Positions 49,229 to 58,383 of a stretch of 64,000 nt of DNA are shown one piece after another. Both the position numbers and the translations under genes were made by a program. The notes beneath the pieces are model-generated. The model ran no database searches and had not been told where the DNA came from. It saw only the letters and a program-made list of their open reading frames with translations. How positions within the stretch are numbered: the stretch's first letter is position 1; each line of letters starts with the position of its first letter. The DNA lies in contig AHHB01000036.1 of NCBI GenBank assembly GCA_000242815.2, positions 1 to 64,000 of the forward strand, in the 5' to 3' direction. Source of the stretch: Janthinobacterium lividum PAMC 25724. GTDB lineage: Bacteria > Pseudomonadota > Gammaproteobacteria > Burkholderiales > Burkholderiaceae_D.

Positions 49229-51481
49229 ATGAAATTTCGTTTCCCTATCGTCATCATTGACGAGGATTTCCGTTCTGAAAATACGTCCGGCCTGGGTATT
49301 CGCGCCCTTGCCGCCGCAATGGAAAAAGAAGGCATGGAAGTGCTGGGCGTGACCAGTTACGGCGATTTGTCGCAATTTGCCCAACAACAGTCGCGCGCGT
49401 CGGCCTTCGTGCTGTCGATCGACGATGAAGAGTTCGGTGCCGGTTCCGTCGAAGAAACCGACCACGCACTGAAGTCCCTGCGCGCCTTCGTCGAAGAAAT
49501 CCGCTACAAGAACGCCGATATCCCGATTTATCTGTATGGCGAAACGCGCACCTCGCGTCATATCCCCAACGATATCTTGCGCGAACTGCATGGTTTCATC
49601 CACATGTTCGAAGACACGCCGGAATTCGTCGCGCGCCACATCATCCGTGAAGCGAAATCCTACCTCGACGGCCTGTCGCCGCCCTTCTTCCGCGCGCTGG
49701 TGCACTACGCCAACGACGGCTCCTACTCATGGCACTGCCCCGGCCACTCGGGTGGCGTGGCATTCCTGAAGTCGCCGATCGGCCAGATGTTCCACCAGTT
49801 CTTCGGTGAAAACATGCTGCGCGCCGACGTCTGCAACGCCGTCGAAGAGCTGGGCCAGCTGCTCGACCATACGGGCCCAGTCGCCGCCTCGGAACGCAAT
49901 GCGGCGCGCATCTTCAATGCCGACCATTGTTACTTTGTGACCAATGGTACGTCGACCTCGAACAAAATGGTGTGGCACTCGACCGTGGCGCCGGGCGACA
50001 TCGTCGTCGTTGACCGCAACTGCCACAAGTCCATCTTGCACTCGATCATCATGTGCGGCGCCATTCCCGTGTTCCTGATGCCGACGCGCAATCACCTGGG
50101 CATCATCGGCCCTATCCCGCTGGCTGAATTCACGCCGGAAAGCATTGCCCGCAAGATCGAAGCGAATCCGTTCGCGCGCGAAGCGAAGAACAAGAAACCA
50201 CGTATTTTGACCATCACCCAATCGACTTACGATGGCGTGATCTACAACGTGGAAACCCTGCGCGAAATGCTCGATGGCAAGATCGACACCCTGCACTTCG
50301 ATGAAGCATGGCTGCCGCACGCCACCTTCCACGATTTCTACAAAAATATGCACGCCATCGGCAAGGACCGTCCGCGGGCCAAGGAATCGATGATCTTCTC
50401 GACCCAGTCGACGCACAAATTGCTCGCTGGCCTGTCGCAAGCCTCGCAAATCCTCGTGCGCGAATCGGACACGGTCAAACTGGACCGGGATGCCTTCAAC
50501 GAGGCCTACCTGATGCACACCTCGACCTCGCCGCAATACTCGATTATCGCCTCCTGCGACGTGGCCGCTGCCATGATGGAAGCGCCGGGCGGCACCGCGC
50601 TGGTGGAAGAATCGATCATGGAAGCGCTCGATTTCCGCCGCGCCATGAAAAAGATCGACCAGGAATGGGGTCAGGACTGGTGGTTCCAGGTCTGGGGTCC
50701 GGAAAAATTCAACGACGAAGGCATGGGCCAGCAGGAAGACTGGATGATACGCGCCGAAGATGACTGGCACGGCTTCGGCGACCTCGCCCCCGGCTTCAAC
50801 ATGCTCGACCCGATCAAGGCGACCATCGTCAACCCGGGCCTGTCGCTGGACGGCCAGTTCGGCGAGACGGGCATTCCTGCATCCATCGTCACCAAATACC
50901 TGGCCGAGCACGGCGTCATCATTGAAAAATGTGGCCTGTACTCGTTCTTCATCATGTTTACCATCGGCATCACCAAGGGCCGCTGGAATACTTTGCTGAC
51001 GGCCTTGCAGCAATTCAAGGACGACTACGACAAGAACCAGCCGATGTGGCGCATCTTGCCGGAATTTGCGGCGGCCAACCCACGCTACGAAAAAATGGGC
51101 TTGCGCGACCTGTGCCAGCAAATCCACGATTTCTACAAGGCCTACGATGTGGCGCGCTTGACGACGGAAATGTATTTGTCGGACATGATCCCGGCCATGA
51201 AACCGTCGGACGCGTTCGCCAAGATGGCGCACCGCGAAATCGAGCGCGTCGCCATCGACGACCTCGAAGGGCGTATCACCTCCATCCTGCTGACGCCGTA
51301 TCCACCGGGCATTCCACTGCTGATCCCGGGTGAGCGCTTCAACAAGACCATCGTCGACTACCTGCGCTTCGCACGCGACTTCAACGAGCGCTTCCCCGGC
51401 TTCGAGACGGATGTGCATGGCCTCGTGAAACGCGAAGTCGATGGCAAGCGTGGTTACTTCGTCGACTGCGTTCGCCAGTAA
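49229..51481 (+). CDS. Orn/Lys/Arg decarboxylase (large, inducible-type)
   Basis: 750 residues from the ATG at 49229, which has GGAG six bases upstream; a TTG at 49217 is unlikely. The protein has an N-terminal wing domain (about 1-130), a PLP domain with SWHCPGHSGGVAF, TNGTSTSNKMV, HFDEAWLPHATFH and the PLP lysine K397 in STQSTHKLLAG, and a C-terminal domain. It makes a polyamine (agmatine, cadaverine or putrescine) from the matching amino acid. Length and sequence suggest arginine or lysine but do not decide. No antiporter gene is adjacent. Confidence 0.9.
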   Translation: MKFRFPIVIIDEDFRSENTSGLGIRALAAAMEKEGMEVLGVTSYGDLSQFAQQQSRASAFVLSIDDEEFGAGSVEETDHALKSLRAFVEEIRYKNADIPIYLYGETRTSRHIPNDILRELHGFIHMFEDTPEFVARHIIREAKSYLDGLSPPFFRALVHYANDGSYSWHCPGHSGGVAFLKSPIGQMFHQFFGENMLRADVCNAVEELGQLLDHTGPVAASERNAARIFNADHCYFVTNGTSTSNKMVWHSTVAPGDIVVVDRNCHKSILHSIIMCGAIPVFLMPTRNHLGIIGPIPLAEFTPESIARKIEANPFAREAKNKKPRILTITQSTYDGVIYNVETLREMLDGKIDTLHFDEAWLPHATFHDFYKNMHAIGKDRPRAKESMIFSTQSTHKLLAGLSQASQILVRESDTVKLDRDAFNEAYLMHTSTSPQYSIIASCDVAAAMMEAPGGTALVEESIMEALDFRRAMKKIDQEWGQDWWFQVWGPEKFNDEGMGQQEDWMIRAEDDWHGFGDLAPGFNMLDPIKATIVNPGLSLDGQFGETGIPASIVTKYLAEHGVIIEKCGLYSFFIMFTIGITKGRWNTLLTALQQFKDDYDKNQPMWRILPEFAAANPRYEKMGLRDLCQQIHDFYKAYDVARLTTEMYLSDMIPAMKPSDAFAKMAHREIERVAIDDLEGRITSILLTPYPPGIPLLIPGERFNKTIVDYLRFARDFNERFPGFETDVHGLVKREVDGKRGYFVDCVRQ

Positions 51482-51511
51482 CGATGCCCTAGGAGCACCG
51501 CTGCCTACATG

Positions 51512-51543
51512 ACGCCGCCTGATGCAAATCAGGCGGCGTTTTG
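51512..51543 (+). terminator. Terminator of the decarboxylase gene
   Basis: ACGCCGCCTGAT (51512-51523) and ATCAGGCGGCGT (51528-51539) form a perfect stem with a GCAA loop, then TTT. Confidence 0.9.
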
Positions 51544-51544
51544 C

Positions 51545-51955
51545 ATTGCAGGCCAGCGCACACGCTGGCGCCAGATCAAACCGCGACGATAGCGGGCATC
51601 CGGGATGGGCGACTCATGCGCGCGTGGCGACGGCATGGCGAACGGCATTTCGCCGATAGCGTAACGACCATCGTTTCCGATGCAGTGATTTTCCCTCTCA
51701 AGATGAGTTTTCGAACAAGCTTAATTGGCGGAAATGATTACGTCGTTTATACGCCACAGTACAGCCTATCCATAAAAAATATTTTTCATTTTTAAAAAAT
51801 AAACTTCGGCTTAAACACCTGAAAAATGCATCAAATTCATCTAAAAGAACCTTAAAAATTCATGTGATCAACACGCAAACAGTTATTTGGACGCGGATTC
51901 CGGTAAGCAAGCCCTACAATTAGCAGGTCATATTTTTATTGCCCCAGGGAAACTA
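51545..51955. other. Intergenic region (411 bp), AT-rich at its right half
   Basis: No gene is supported. An 84-codon open frame at 51541-51795 starts inside the terminator and has no family features. From about 51770 the sequence is AT-rich, probably the promoter region of the DUF1800 gene. AGGGA before 51956 is its ribosome site. Confidence 0.5.
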
Positions 51956-53740
51956 ATGACTTACCGTACCTTACGCCACTTACTGGCCATCGCATCGCTG
52001 ACTGTACTTACGGCCTGTGGCGGTGGCGGCGACAGCCAGTCCGATACTGCCCGCAATCCCGACATTTCGGTCGTGCCGCCAGCAAGCACTGTCCCCGGCA
52101 CAACGCCGGGCGACACCACGGCACCGCCACCCCTGAGCACGCCCCCAAGCAAACAGACGAGCACATTTACGCGCCCGCAAGCATCGCGCTTCCTGGGCCG
52201 CGCCACGTTCGGGCCGGACATGGCGGCCATCGAGGCGCTGGCCGCCAGCGATAGCGAGGCTTGGTTTCGCGCACAGTTTTCCAAGCCACAAACCTTGCAC
52301 CGCAAGTATATCGACGCAAAATATCCGGCCGCAGGCGCGGCGGCCAGCAAGGCTAATCCGACCGATTTCTATGAATCGTTCTGGCAGCAGGCGGTACGCG
52401 GCGATGACCAGTTGCGCCAGCGCGTCGCCTTTGCGCTCAGTGAAATCTTCGTCGTCTCCACGCAAAGCCAGGCCGTGTGGCCGCAGACGCGGGGCCTGGC
52501 AAGCTATTACGATATGCTGGGGCAACAGGCGTTCGGCAACTTCCGCACCCTGCTACAGGGCGTGGCCACGCATCCGATGATGGGGCTGTACCTGTCACAC
52601 CTGCGCAACCAGAAGGAATCGAGCACGCGCACGCCCGACGAAAATTTCGCGCGCGAAGTCATGCAATTATTTACCATCGGCCTCTACCAGCTGAATGCGG
52701 ATGGCTCAGTGAAATTGTCTGGTGGCAAGCCGATCGACACCTATACGCGCGACGATGTGAGCGCTCTGGCAAAAGTATTCACGGGCTGGAGCTGGGCTGG
52801 GCCAGACCAGGCCGCGAACCGTTTTTATGGCAGCGTGGCCGATCCCGATCGCGACTGGAAACCGATGCAAAACTACGCGGCGTTTCACTCCACCAGCGAA
52901 AAACACTTTCTCGGCGTGAGTGCGGCAGGCGCCGGCGAAGGCGAAGCGGACATGGCGCTAGCCCTCGACACCCTGTTCAACCACCCGAATGCTGGCCCCT
53001 TCTTTGGCCGCCAGCTGATCCAGCGCCTGGTCACCAGCAATCCCAGCCCGGCCTATGTGGGCCGGGTCGCAGCCGCCTTTGCCAACAATGGTGCGGGCGT
53101 GCGCGGCGACATGCAGGCCGTGATCCGCGCCGTGCTGCTGGACCCCGAGGCACTGGCGCCAGCCGGCGGCACCCTGCGCACGGGCAAACTGCGCGAACCG
53201 CTGGTGCGTTTGGGCAACTGGATGCGCGCCTTCAACGCCAAGGACGCCGCCTTGCAATACCGCATCTATTACCTCAGCGATCCACTCTCGGGGCTGGGCC
53301 AGAATCCCATGAATGCGCCGTCCGTGTTCAACTACTTCCGCCCCTCCTACGTGCCGCCCAATTCGGCGCTGGCAGCAGCGGGCCTGGTGGCACCGGAAAT
53401 GCAGATCACGTCGGAGCCTTCCGTCACCGGTTACCTGAACTTCATGCAAGATGCCATCCGCGGCGGCGTGGGGGAAAGCCGCGCCGTGCGGGCCGACTAC
53501 ACGGCTGAACTGGCCCTGGCCAGCGAGCCGGGCGCCTTGCTGGACCGTATCGACTTGCTTTTAATGTCCGGCAATATGTCGTCCCGGCTGCGCAGCAAGA
53601 TCCTCGCTACGGTCACGAGCATCGCCATTCCCGCCGCCAGCGCCAGCAACGCCGCACAAGTGACGACGGCGAAAACCTACCGCGTGCACCTGGCCATTTT
53701 CCTGGCCATGGCCTCGCCTGAATACCTGGTTCAAAAATAA
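51956..53740 (+). CDS. DUF1800 lipoprotein
   Basis: 594 residues from the ATG at 51956 (AGGGA five bases upstream). The N-terminus is a lipoprotein signal with lipobox LTAC (Cys near residue 21) followed by GGGGDS and a Pro/Thr-rich spacer. The DUF1800 domain covers about 80-590: RFLGRATFGP, REVMQLFTIGLYQLN, VFTGWSW, FGRQLIQRLVTSNPSPAYV. DUF1800 and DUF1501 genes are paired in many bacteria and are thought to act outside the inner membrane, but the function is unknown. The stop lies 9 bp before DUF1501. Confidence 0.85.
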   Translation: MTYRTLRHLLAIASLTVLTACGGGGDSQSDTARNPDISVVPPASTVPGTTPGDTTAPPPLSTPPSKQTSTFTRPQASRFLGRATFGPDMAAIEALAASDSEAWFRAQFSKPQTLHRKYIDAKYPAAGAAASKANPTDFYESFWQQAVRGDDQLRQRVAFALSEIFVVSTQSQAVWPQTRGLASYYDMLGQQAFGNFRTLLQGVATHPMMGLYLSHLRNQKESSTRTPDENFAREVMQLFTIGLYQLNADGSVKLSGGKPIDTYTRDDVSALAKVFTGWSWAGPDQAANRFYGSVADPDRDWKPMQNYAAFHSTSEKHFLGVSAAGAGEGEADMALALDTLFNHPNAGPFFGRQLIQRLVTSNPSPAYVGRVAAAFANNGAGVRGDMQAVIRAVLLDPEALAPAGGTLRTGKLREPLVRLGNWMRAFNAKDAALQYRIYYLSDPLSGLGQNPMNAPSVFNYFRPSYVPPNSALAAAGLVAPEMQITSEPSVTGYLNFMQDAIRGGVGESRAVRADYTAELALASEPGALLDRIDLLLMSGNMSSRLRSKILATVTSIAIPAASASNAAQVTTAKTYRVHLAIFLAMASPEYLVQK

Positions 53741-53749
53741 GGAAGCGAC

Positions 53750-55198
53750 ATGACGACCACCTCCCATTTCTCGCGCCGCCGCTTCCTCGGCTCCATGCTG
53801 GGCCTGGCCGGCAGCACGGCTGCGCCATTCGCCCTCAACCTGGCGGCCATGGGCCAGGCGGCGGCGCAGTCAGCCGACGGCTACAAGGCCCTCGTGTGCC
53901 TGTTCATGGCCGGCGGCAACGATGCCTTCAACACGGTGCTGGCCACCGACACGCCATCCTGGAATGAATACCTGCGCTTGCGCAACACAGGGGGTAACGA
54001 TTCGATCCACCTGGCCGGCCTCGGTGAAACAGGCGGCGTACTGCCGATCACGCCCGCCACGGCGCAAGCGGGACGCAGCTTTGCCTTGCATCCCTCCCTT
54101 GGCCCCTTGAAAGACTTGTTCGACGGCGGCCGCGCCGCCATCATCGCCAATGCGGGCACCCTGATACAGCCAGTGACACTGGCGCAATACAAAGCAGGCA
54201 ATGTGGCGCTGCCGCCGAAGTTGTTTTCGCATAACGACCAGCAATCGACTTGGCAATCTGGCCTGCCGGAAGGCGCCAGCGTGGGCTGGGGCGGACGCCT
54301 GGGTGACCTGCTGGGCACGGGCAACGGCAATGCAACGTTTACGGCCATCTCGGCTGCGTCGAATGCCCTCTTCCTCAGCGGGCGACAGGTGCGCCAGTTC
54401 CAGGTGGGACAGGCGGGCGCCGTGCCGATCCGCAATATCGGCGGCAGCGGCTCTCTGTTCGGCACCACCGAGGGCGAGGCCGCTTTGCGTGACATCATCA
54501 GCACGGCGAGCGACGACATGATGGAACAGGAACACGTGGCGACAGTACAGCGCGCCATTTCCAGCCAGAGCGTGCTGAGCGGCGCCATGCTGGCGGCCGG
54601 CGCGGGTGGCGTACCCAATCCGCCACCCTACATCAATCCGAACACGGGCGCGTCCGGCGTCAATCAGTTGGCCGTGCAATTGCAGACCGTGGCGCGCATC
54701 ATCGGCGGGCGCGGCGCCCTGGGGGCGAAACGGCAAGTGTTTTATGTGACCTTGGGCGGCTTCGACACGCATGACCGCCAAAAGGAGCTGCATGGCGACC
54801 TGATGGCGCGCCTGGCGCACGCGCTCGCGTATTTCGACGCCACGCTGGCAGCCCTGCAGGGCGCCGACGTGCGGCGCCAGGTGACGACGTTTACGGCGTC
54901 GGACTTCGGCCGCACCTTCAGCAGCAACGGTGACGGCACGGATCACGGCTGGGGTGCCCACCACTTTGTCGTGGGCGGCGCCGTCAAGGGCGGCGACATC
55001 TACGGCACATTCCCCGCCACGGGCCTGGGCCATGCGCTGGACGTCGGCTCCGGCGTGCTGCTGCCGACCACTTCCGTCGAACAGTACGGTGCCACCCTGG
55101 CGCAATGGTTCGGCGTGGCCGACAGCCAGCTAGCCGACGTGTTCCCGAATATCGGCAACTTCAGCCGGCGCGACTTGGGTTTCATGACAGCAACTTAA
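53750..55198 (+). CDS. DUF1501 secreted protein with twin-arginine signal
   Basis: 482 residues. The N-terminus SRRRFLGSMLGLAGSTAAP is a Tat-type signal ending near AAAQSA. The DUF1501 domain follows, with LVCLFMAGGNDAFNTVL, FYVTLGGFDTHDRQKELHG, and FTASDFGRTFSSNGDGTDHG, the sulfatase/phosphatase-like blocks of the family. Tat export suggests folding with a cofactor or metal before secretion. It is co-transcribed with DUF1800. Function is unknown. Confidence 0.85.
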   Translation: MTTTSHFSRRRFLGSMLGLAGSTAAPFALNLAAMGQAAAQSADGYKALVCLFMAGGNDAFNTVLATDTPSWNEYLRLRNTGGNDSIHLAGLGETGGVLPITPATAQAGRSFALHPSLGPLKDLFDGGRAAIIANAGTLIQPVTLAQYKAGNVALPPKLFSHNDQQSTWQSGLPEGASVGWGGRLGDLLGTGNGNATFTAISAASNALFLSGRQVRQFQVGQAGAVPIRNIGGSGSLFGTTEGEAALRDIISTASDDMMEQEHVATVQRAISSQSVLSGAMLAAGAGGVPNPPPYINPNTGASGVNQLAVQLQTVARIIGGRGALGAKRQVFYVTLGGFDTHDRQKELHGDLMARLAHALAYFDATLAALQGADVRRQVTTFTASDFGRTFSSNGDGTDHGWGAHHFVVGGAVKGGDIYGTFPATGLGHALDVGSGVLLPTTSVEQYGATLAQWFGVADSQLADVFPNIGNFSRRDLGFMTAT

Positions 55199-55443
55199 CC
55201 GTTCACGGCAGGGCTCAGGGTGACGGCGTAGCCGGCCAGGCTAGCGCAGCTACCGCTGGCGTTGAGCAACTGTAACTTAATAGTGAGCGACATGGCCGCC
55301 GCCACGCCCGTGGCGCCATTAAAACTGGCACGGATATCGCTGCGCACCACGCCCGACTGCTTCAGCACGTTGATACTGCTGGCGCCATGCGTGTTCGTGC
55401 CAGTGCCAGCGCAAGACTTGCTGCCGCTCAGTCGCCTGCCGCA
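55195..55443 (-). pseudogene. Coding remnant in frame behind the cpxP-like stop
   Basis: After the TGA at 55444-55446 the same minus frame stays open for 82 codons: GRRLSGSKSCAGTGTNTHG, later VVRSDIRASFNGATGVAAAM, ending LSPAVNG. Its composition (Ser, Gly, Ala, Thr and spaced Cys) looks like a secreted or pilin-type C-terminus. There is no proper start codon. It may be the remains of another gene joined to cpxP by a deletion. It overlaps the DUF1501 stop by 4 bases. Confidence 0.4.
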
Positions 55444-56049
55444 TCATTTCGAGCTCGCTTGCCAGACCGTGATCATGTCATTCCATACATACCCCAACAA
55501 ATGGGGCAAGCCCGCCAAGTCGAGGTTCAGGCTGGCGCACAGAAACAGGACGTGCGTGGCCCGTGGCGAAAGCGCCTTCCTGGCAGCCGGAGCGAGCTTG
55601 CGCTGTTCTGGCGTCAGCACGGCCAGCAATTGCTGCTCCAGCCGCGCCTGCAGCAAGCAGATCTTTTCCATGGCTTGCGCAGCCGTGTTCGCCAGCGCGC
55701 CGGCTTTCGCATCGTCGTAGGCGCTGGACCCGGCCAGCTCGCGCAGCTGCGCATGGGCCTTGAAAGCGATCGTTTCCTGTTCCCGCAGCAAGGGCGCCTG
55801 GGCGTAGGCGGCGGCGAAAACCTTGTCCTGCTGCGCCTCGCTCAACTCGATGCCATGCAGAAACGGCGGCAAACGTGGCATGCCGTGAATGGGGACGTGA
55901 CCCAGGTCTGGACCAACGCCGGGCGGCGGCCCCGGCATGGGGCTTGGCGGCGGGCCATCCGGCGCAGATTCTTGCTGGGCCAGCGCCAGCAGCGGCATGC
56001 TGCAAGCGGACAGCAGCACCAGGGATACTGCGACGCTAAGGTGTTTCAT
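55444..56049 (-). CDS. Spy/CpxP-like periplasmic protein
   Basis: 201 residues. The signal peptide (1-24, SACSMPLLALAQ) is followed by a Pro-rich stretch and an LTxxQ-type helical domain (about 70-160): GIELSEAQQDKVFAA, and LLAVLTPEQRKLAP. CpxP/Spy proteins damp CpxA and act as chaperones in the periplasm. After about residue 160 the expected tail is replaced by a hydrophobic stretch (HVLFLCASLNLDLAGLPHLL) unlike the family, so the C-terminus may be altered. It is divergent from cpxRA, and a perfect CpxR box lies 70-84 bp upstream. Confidence 0.7.
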   Translation of the reverse strand: MKHLSVAVSLVLLSACSMPLLALAQQESAPDGPPPSPMPGPPPGVGPDLGHVPIHGMPRLPPFLHGIELSEAQQDKVFAAAYAQAPLLREQETIAFKAHAQLRELAGSSAYDDAKAGALANTAAQAMEKICLLQARLEQQLLAVLTPEQRKLAPAARKALSPRATHVLFLCASLNLDLAGLPHLLGYVWNDMITVWQASSK

Positions 56050-56097
56050 CGGGCTTTCCTTTCGTCGCGGTCAGCCCTGATTGTCGGCGCCTGGCAT

Positions 56098-56112
56098 GTA
56101 AAGCAACGTTAG
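56098..56112 (+). promoter_or_regulatory. Degenerate CpxR box
   Basis: GTAAA-GCAAC-GTTAG: the first half is perfect, the second matches 3 of 5. It lies 49 bp before the cpxP-like start. Confidence 0.4.
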
Positions 56113-56118
56113 GGCCGC

Positions 56119-56133
56119 GTAAAAGCGTGTAAA
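56119..56133 (+). promoter_or_regulatory. CpxR box upstream of the cpxP-like gene
   Basis: GTAAA-AGCGT-GTAAA, a perfect GTAAA-N5-GTAAA direct repeat, the known CpxR consensus. It lies 70-84 bp before the cpxP-like start. Confidence 0.75.
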
Positions 56134-56162
56134 GGAAGCTGTGCAAATGGAAGCAGACGCAT

Positions 56163-56177
56163 GTAAAAGCGGGTAAA
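56163..56177 (+). promoter_or_regulatory. CpxR box upstream of cpxR
   Basis: GTAAA-AGCGG-GTAAA, again perfect, ending 64 bp before the response-regulator ATG. This suggests autoregulation. Confidence 0.75.
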
Positions 56178-56241
56178 AGGGACCTGATCCGCCCCTGCTG
56201 ACTGCTATCATCGGGCGATATTCACCCGAAAAAGCACAGGC

Positions 56242-56931
56242 ATGAGCAAGGTTTTGTTAATCGATGACGACGTGGAACTGGTCGGCATGTTCCTGGAATA
56301 CCTGACGCAGGAAGGTTTTGACGCCCGTGCCGTGCATGACGGCGAAAGCGGCGCGGCCGAGGCGCTGACGGGCCTGTACGCCATCGCCGTCCTCGACGTC
56401 ATGATGCCGCGCATGAATGGCCTGGAAACCCTGCGCCGCATCCGCGCCGGCAGTAACCTGCCCATCCTGATGCTGACAGCGCGCGGCGACGACACGGACC
56501 GCATCGTGGGCCTGGAGCTCGGTGCCGACGATTACGTGACCAAGCCGTGCACGCCGCGTGAGCTGACGGCGCGCATCCGCGCCATCCTGCGCCGGTCGCA
56601 AGCAGCGCCACACGACAGTTCGGGCCTGGCGCCGCTGGCCGTGGGCCAGTTGACAATGTGGCCGGAACAGCGCCGCGTTTCCTGGGCCGGCGCGCACCTG
56701 GCGCTAACGAGCACGGAATTCAATCTGCTGGAAGTGCTGGCGCGCAATGCGGGCAAGCCCGTGAGCAAGAATCAATTATCGGAACTGGGCCTGGGCCGGC
56801 CCTGGGCGCGCTTCGACCGCAATATCGACGTGCACTTGAGCAGCCTGCGCCGCAAGCTGGGCAGCCTGGCCGACGGCCGCTCTTGCCTGCAGACCGTCTA
56901 CCGTCTCGGTTACCAGCTGATCAAGGAGTAA
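56242..56931 (+). CDS. cpxR: CpxR-type OmpR-family response regulator
   Basis: 229 residues. The receiver domain (1-118) has LLIDDDVEL, the phospho-Asp in AVLDVMMPRMNG, the Thr in LMLTARGDD and the Lys in DDYVTKPCTPREL. The winged-helix domain (about 130-228) has ALTSTEFNLLEVLARNAG and RNIDVHLSSLRRKLG. Its neighbours (divergent cpxP-like gene, following CpxA-type kinase) and flanking GTAAA-N5-GTAAA boxes support CpxR. It controls envelope stress genes. The kinase start follows 2 bp after the stop. Confidence 0.85.
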   Translation: MSKVLLIDDDVELVGMFLEYLTQEGFDARAVHDGESGAAEALTGLYAIAVLDVMMPRMNGLETLRRIRAGSNLPILMLTARGDDTDRIVGLELGADDYVTKPCTPRELTARIRAILRRSQAAPHDSSGLAPLAVGQLTMWPEQRRVSWAGAHLALTSTEFNLLEVLARNAGKPVSKNQLSELGLGRPWARFDRNIDVHLSSLRRKLGSLADGRSCLQTVYRLGYQLIKE

Positions 56932-56933
56932 GC

Positions 56934-58343
56934 GTGGGCCGTCTGTTCTGGAAGTTTTTTCTGTGCATCATGCTGGCGCAAGTGACGGCCACCATCGGCA
57001 TCGGCGGTACCTTCTGGCTGAAAAACCGGGCGGCGCAGCAGGAGCGGGCCGTCGATATCGATACCAGTGCGCCGGCGCAAATGATCATCGAGGCCGCCAG
57101 CGCCACCGTGGAAGCAGGCGGTAGCCAGGCCTTGCGGCAATTCCTGGGCAAGCTCGAACGCATGCGCGTATTTGCAGTCGATGCCAAAGGGCAAGAACTG
57201 ATGGGCCGCACAGTGCATCCCGCCATGCTAAACAAGGCCCGTGCCATGCCGGGACAAAGCGAGCACCATACCGTCGTGCGCCAGGTCATCGGCAGCGATG
57301 GCGTGCGCTACCTGCTGTTCCTGCCCTCGTCCGAGCGCTTTCGCACTGGCGAAGCGGGCGCCCCGCCGCCACGCGGCGACTTCGGCCGCGGCATGCTACC
57401 CGGCCCGCGCATGGACAGCCCCTACCGCACCTTCATTCCTCTGGCCGCCGCCATCGCCGCCAGCCTGCTGTTCTCCTTCTTGCTGGCCTGGTATTTTGCG
57501 CGTCCCATCCGCGATCTGCGGCAAGCATTCGAGGCTGCCTCGCAAGGCGACCTGGCGCCGCGTTTTCACGCCAGCGGCAAGCGCGGCGATGAATTGACGG
57601 ACCTGCGCCGCGATTTTGACCGCATGACAGGCCGTTTGCGCAGCCTCATGGAAAGCCAGACGCGCTTGCTGCATGATGTATCGCACGAACTGCGCTCGCC
57701 GCTGGCGCGCTTGCAAGCTGCCATCGGTCTGGCGCACCAGCAGCCGGACAAGATGGACGCCTCGATGCAGCGCATCGAACGCGAAAGCGAACGCATGGAT
57801 AAGCTGATCGGCGAGCTGCTGACCCTGTCGCGGCTGGAAGCGGGCGCCGGATCTCCCCTCAGCGAAGACGTCGGCATCGCCGACCTGTTGCACGACGTAA
57901 TGGAAGATGCCCGCTACGAAGCGAAGGCGCGGCAGGTGGGCATCGCCCTGGCGGGCGACGCGGTCATTGCCGACGCCACTGTCACGGGCCGGCCGGAACT
58001 GCTGGCGCGCGCCGTGGAAAACGTGGTGCGCAATGCCATCAAACACAGCCCCGACAACGGCACGGTGAAAATGAATTTGTCGCGCCTGCATAACGGCAAG
58101 CAAGATCTGCTGCGCATTGCCGTGCTGGACCGCGGCCCCGGCGTGGCCAGCGCCGACCTGGCGCGCATTTTTGAACCGTTTTTCCGCGCTAGCCATACCC
58201 AGCACAGCACGGACGGCCATGGCCTGGGCCTGGCCATCGCCCAGCACGTCATCAGTGCCCATGGGGGCCGCATAGCGGCCAGCTTGCGCAATGGTGGCGG
58301 GCTGTGCGTGGAAATGCTATTGCCCGTCAAAACGCCGGGCTGA
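56934..58343 (+). CDS. cpxA: CpxA-type sensor histidine kinase
   Basis: 469 residues from a GTG at 56934 with AAGGAG upstream; the frame is open further but overlaps cpxR. Two membrane segments (about 5-25 and 160-182) enclose a periplasmic sensor of 135 residues. A HAMP domain (about 183-235) follows, then the phosphoacceptor box LLHDVSHELRSPLARLQ, N-box NVVRNAIKHSP, G1 LDRGPGV and G2 GHGLGLAIA. It senses envelope stress and phosphorylates CpxR. No CpxP-like inhibitor domain is fused. Confidence 0.85.
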   Translation: MGRLFWKFFLCIMLAQVTATIGIGGTFWLKNRAAQQERAVDIDTSAPAQMIIEAASATVEAGGSQALRQFLGKLERMRVFAVDAKGQELMGRTVHPAMLNKARAMPGQSEHHTVVRQVIGSDGVRYLLFLPSSERFRTGEAGAPPPRGDFGRGMLPGPRMDSPYRTFIPLAAAIAASLLFSFLLAWYFARPIRDLRQAFEAASQGDLAPRFHASGKRGDELTDLRRDFDRMTGRLRSLMESQTRLLHDVSHELRSPLARLQAAIGLAHQQPDKMDASMQRIERESERMDKLIGELLTLSRLEAGAGSPLSEDVGIADLLHDVMEDARYEAKARQVGIALAGDAVIADATVTGRPELLARAVENVVRNAIKHSPDNGTVKMNLSRLHNGKQDLLRIAVLDRGPGVASADLARIFEPFFRASHTQHSTDGHGLGLAIAQHVISAHGGRIAASLRNGGGLCVEMLLPVKTPG

Positions 58344-58383
58344 CTTTTCGGCGAGCCTGGCGTTTTGGCGCGAGGATGTGCTG

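Noticed and set aside
49727-51418. 563-codon minus-strand frame
   Set aside because: Antisense shadow of the decarboxylase, whose catalytic motifs are unambiguous.
51541-51795. 84-codon plus-strand frame
   Set aside because: It begins within the T-run of a strong terminator and has no ribosome site or family features.
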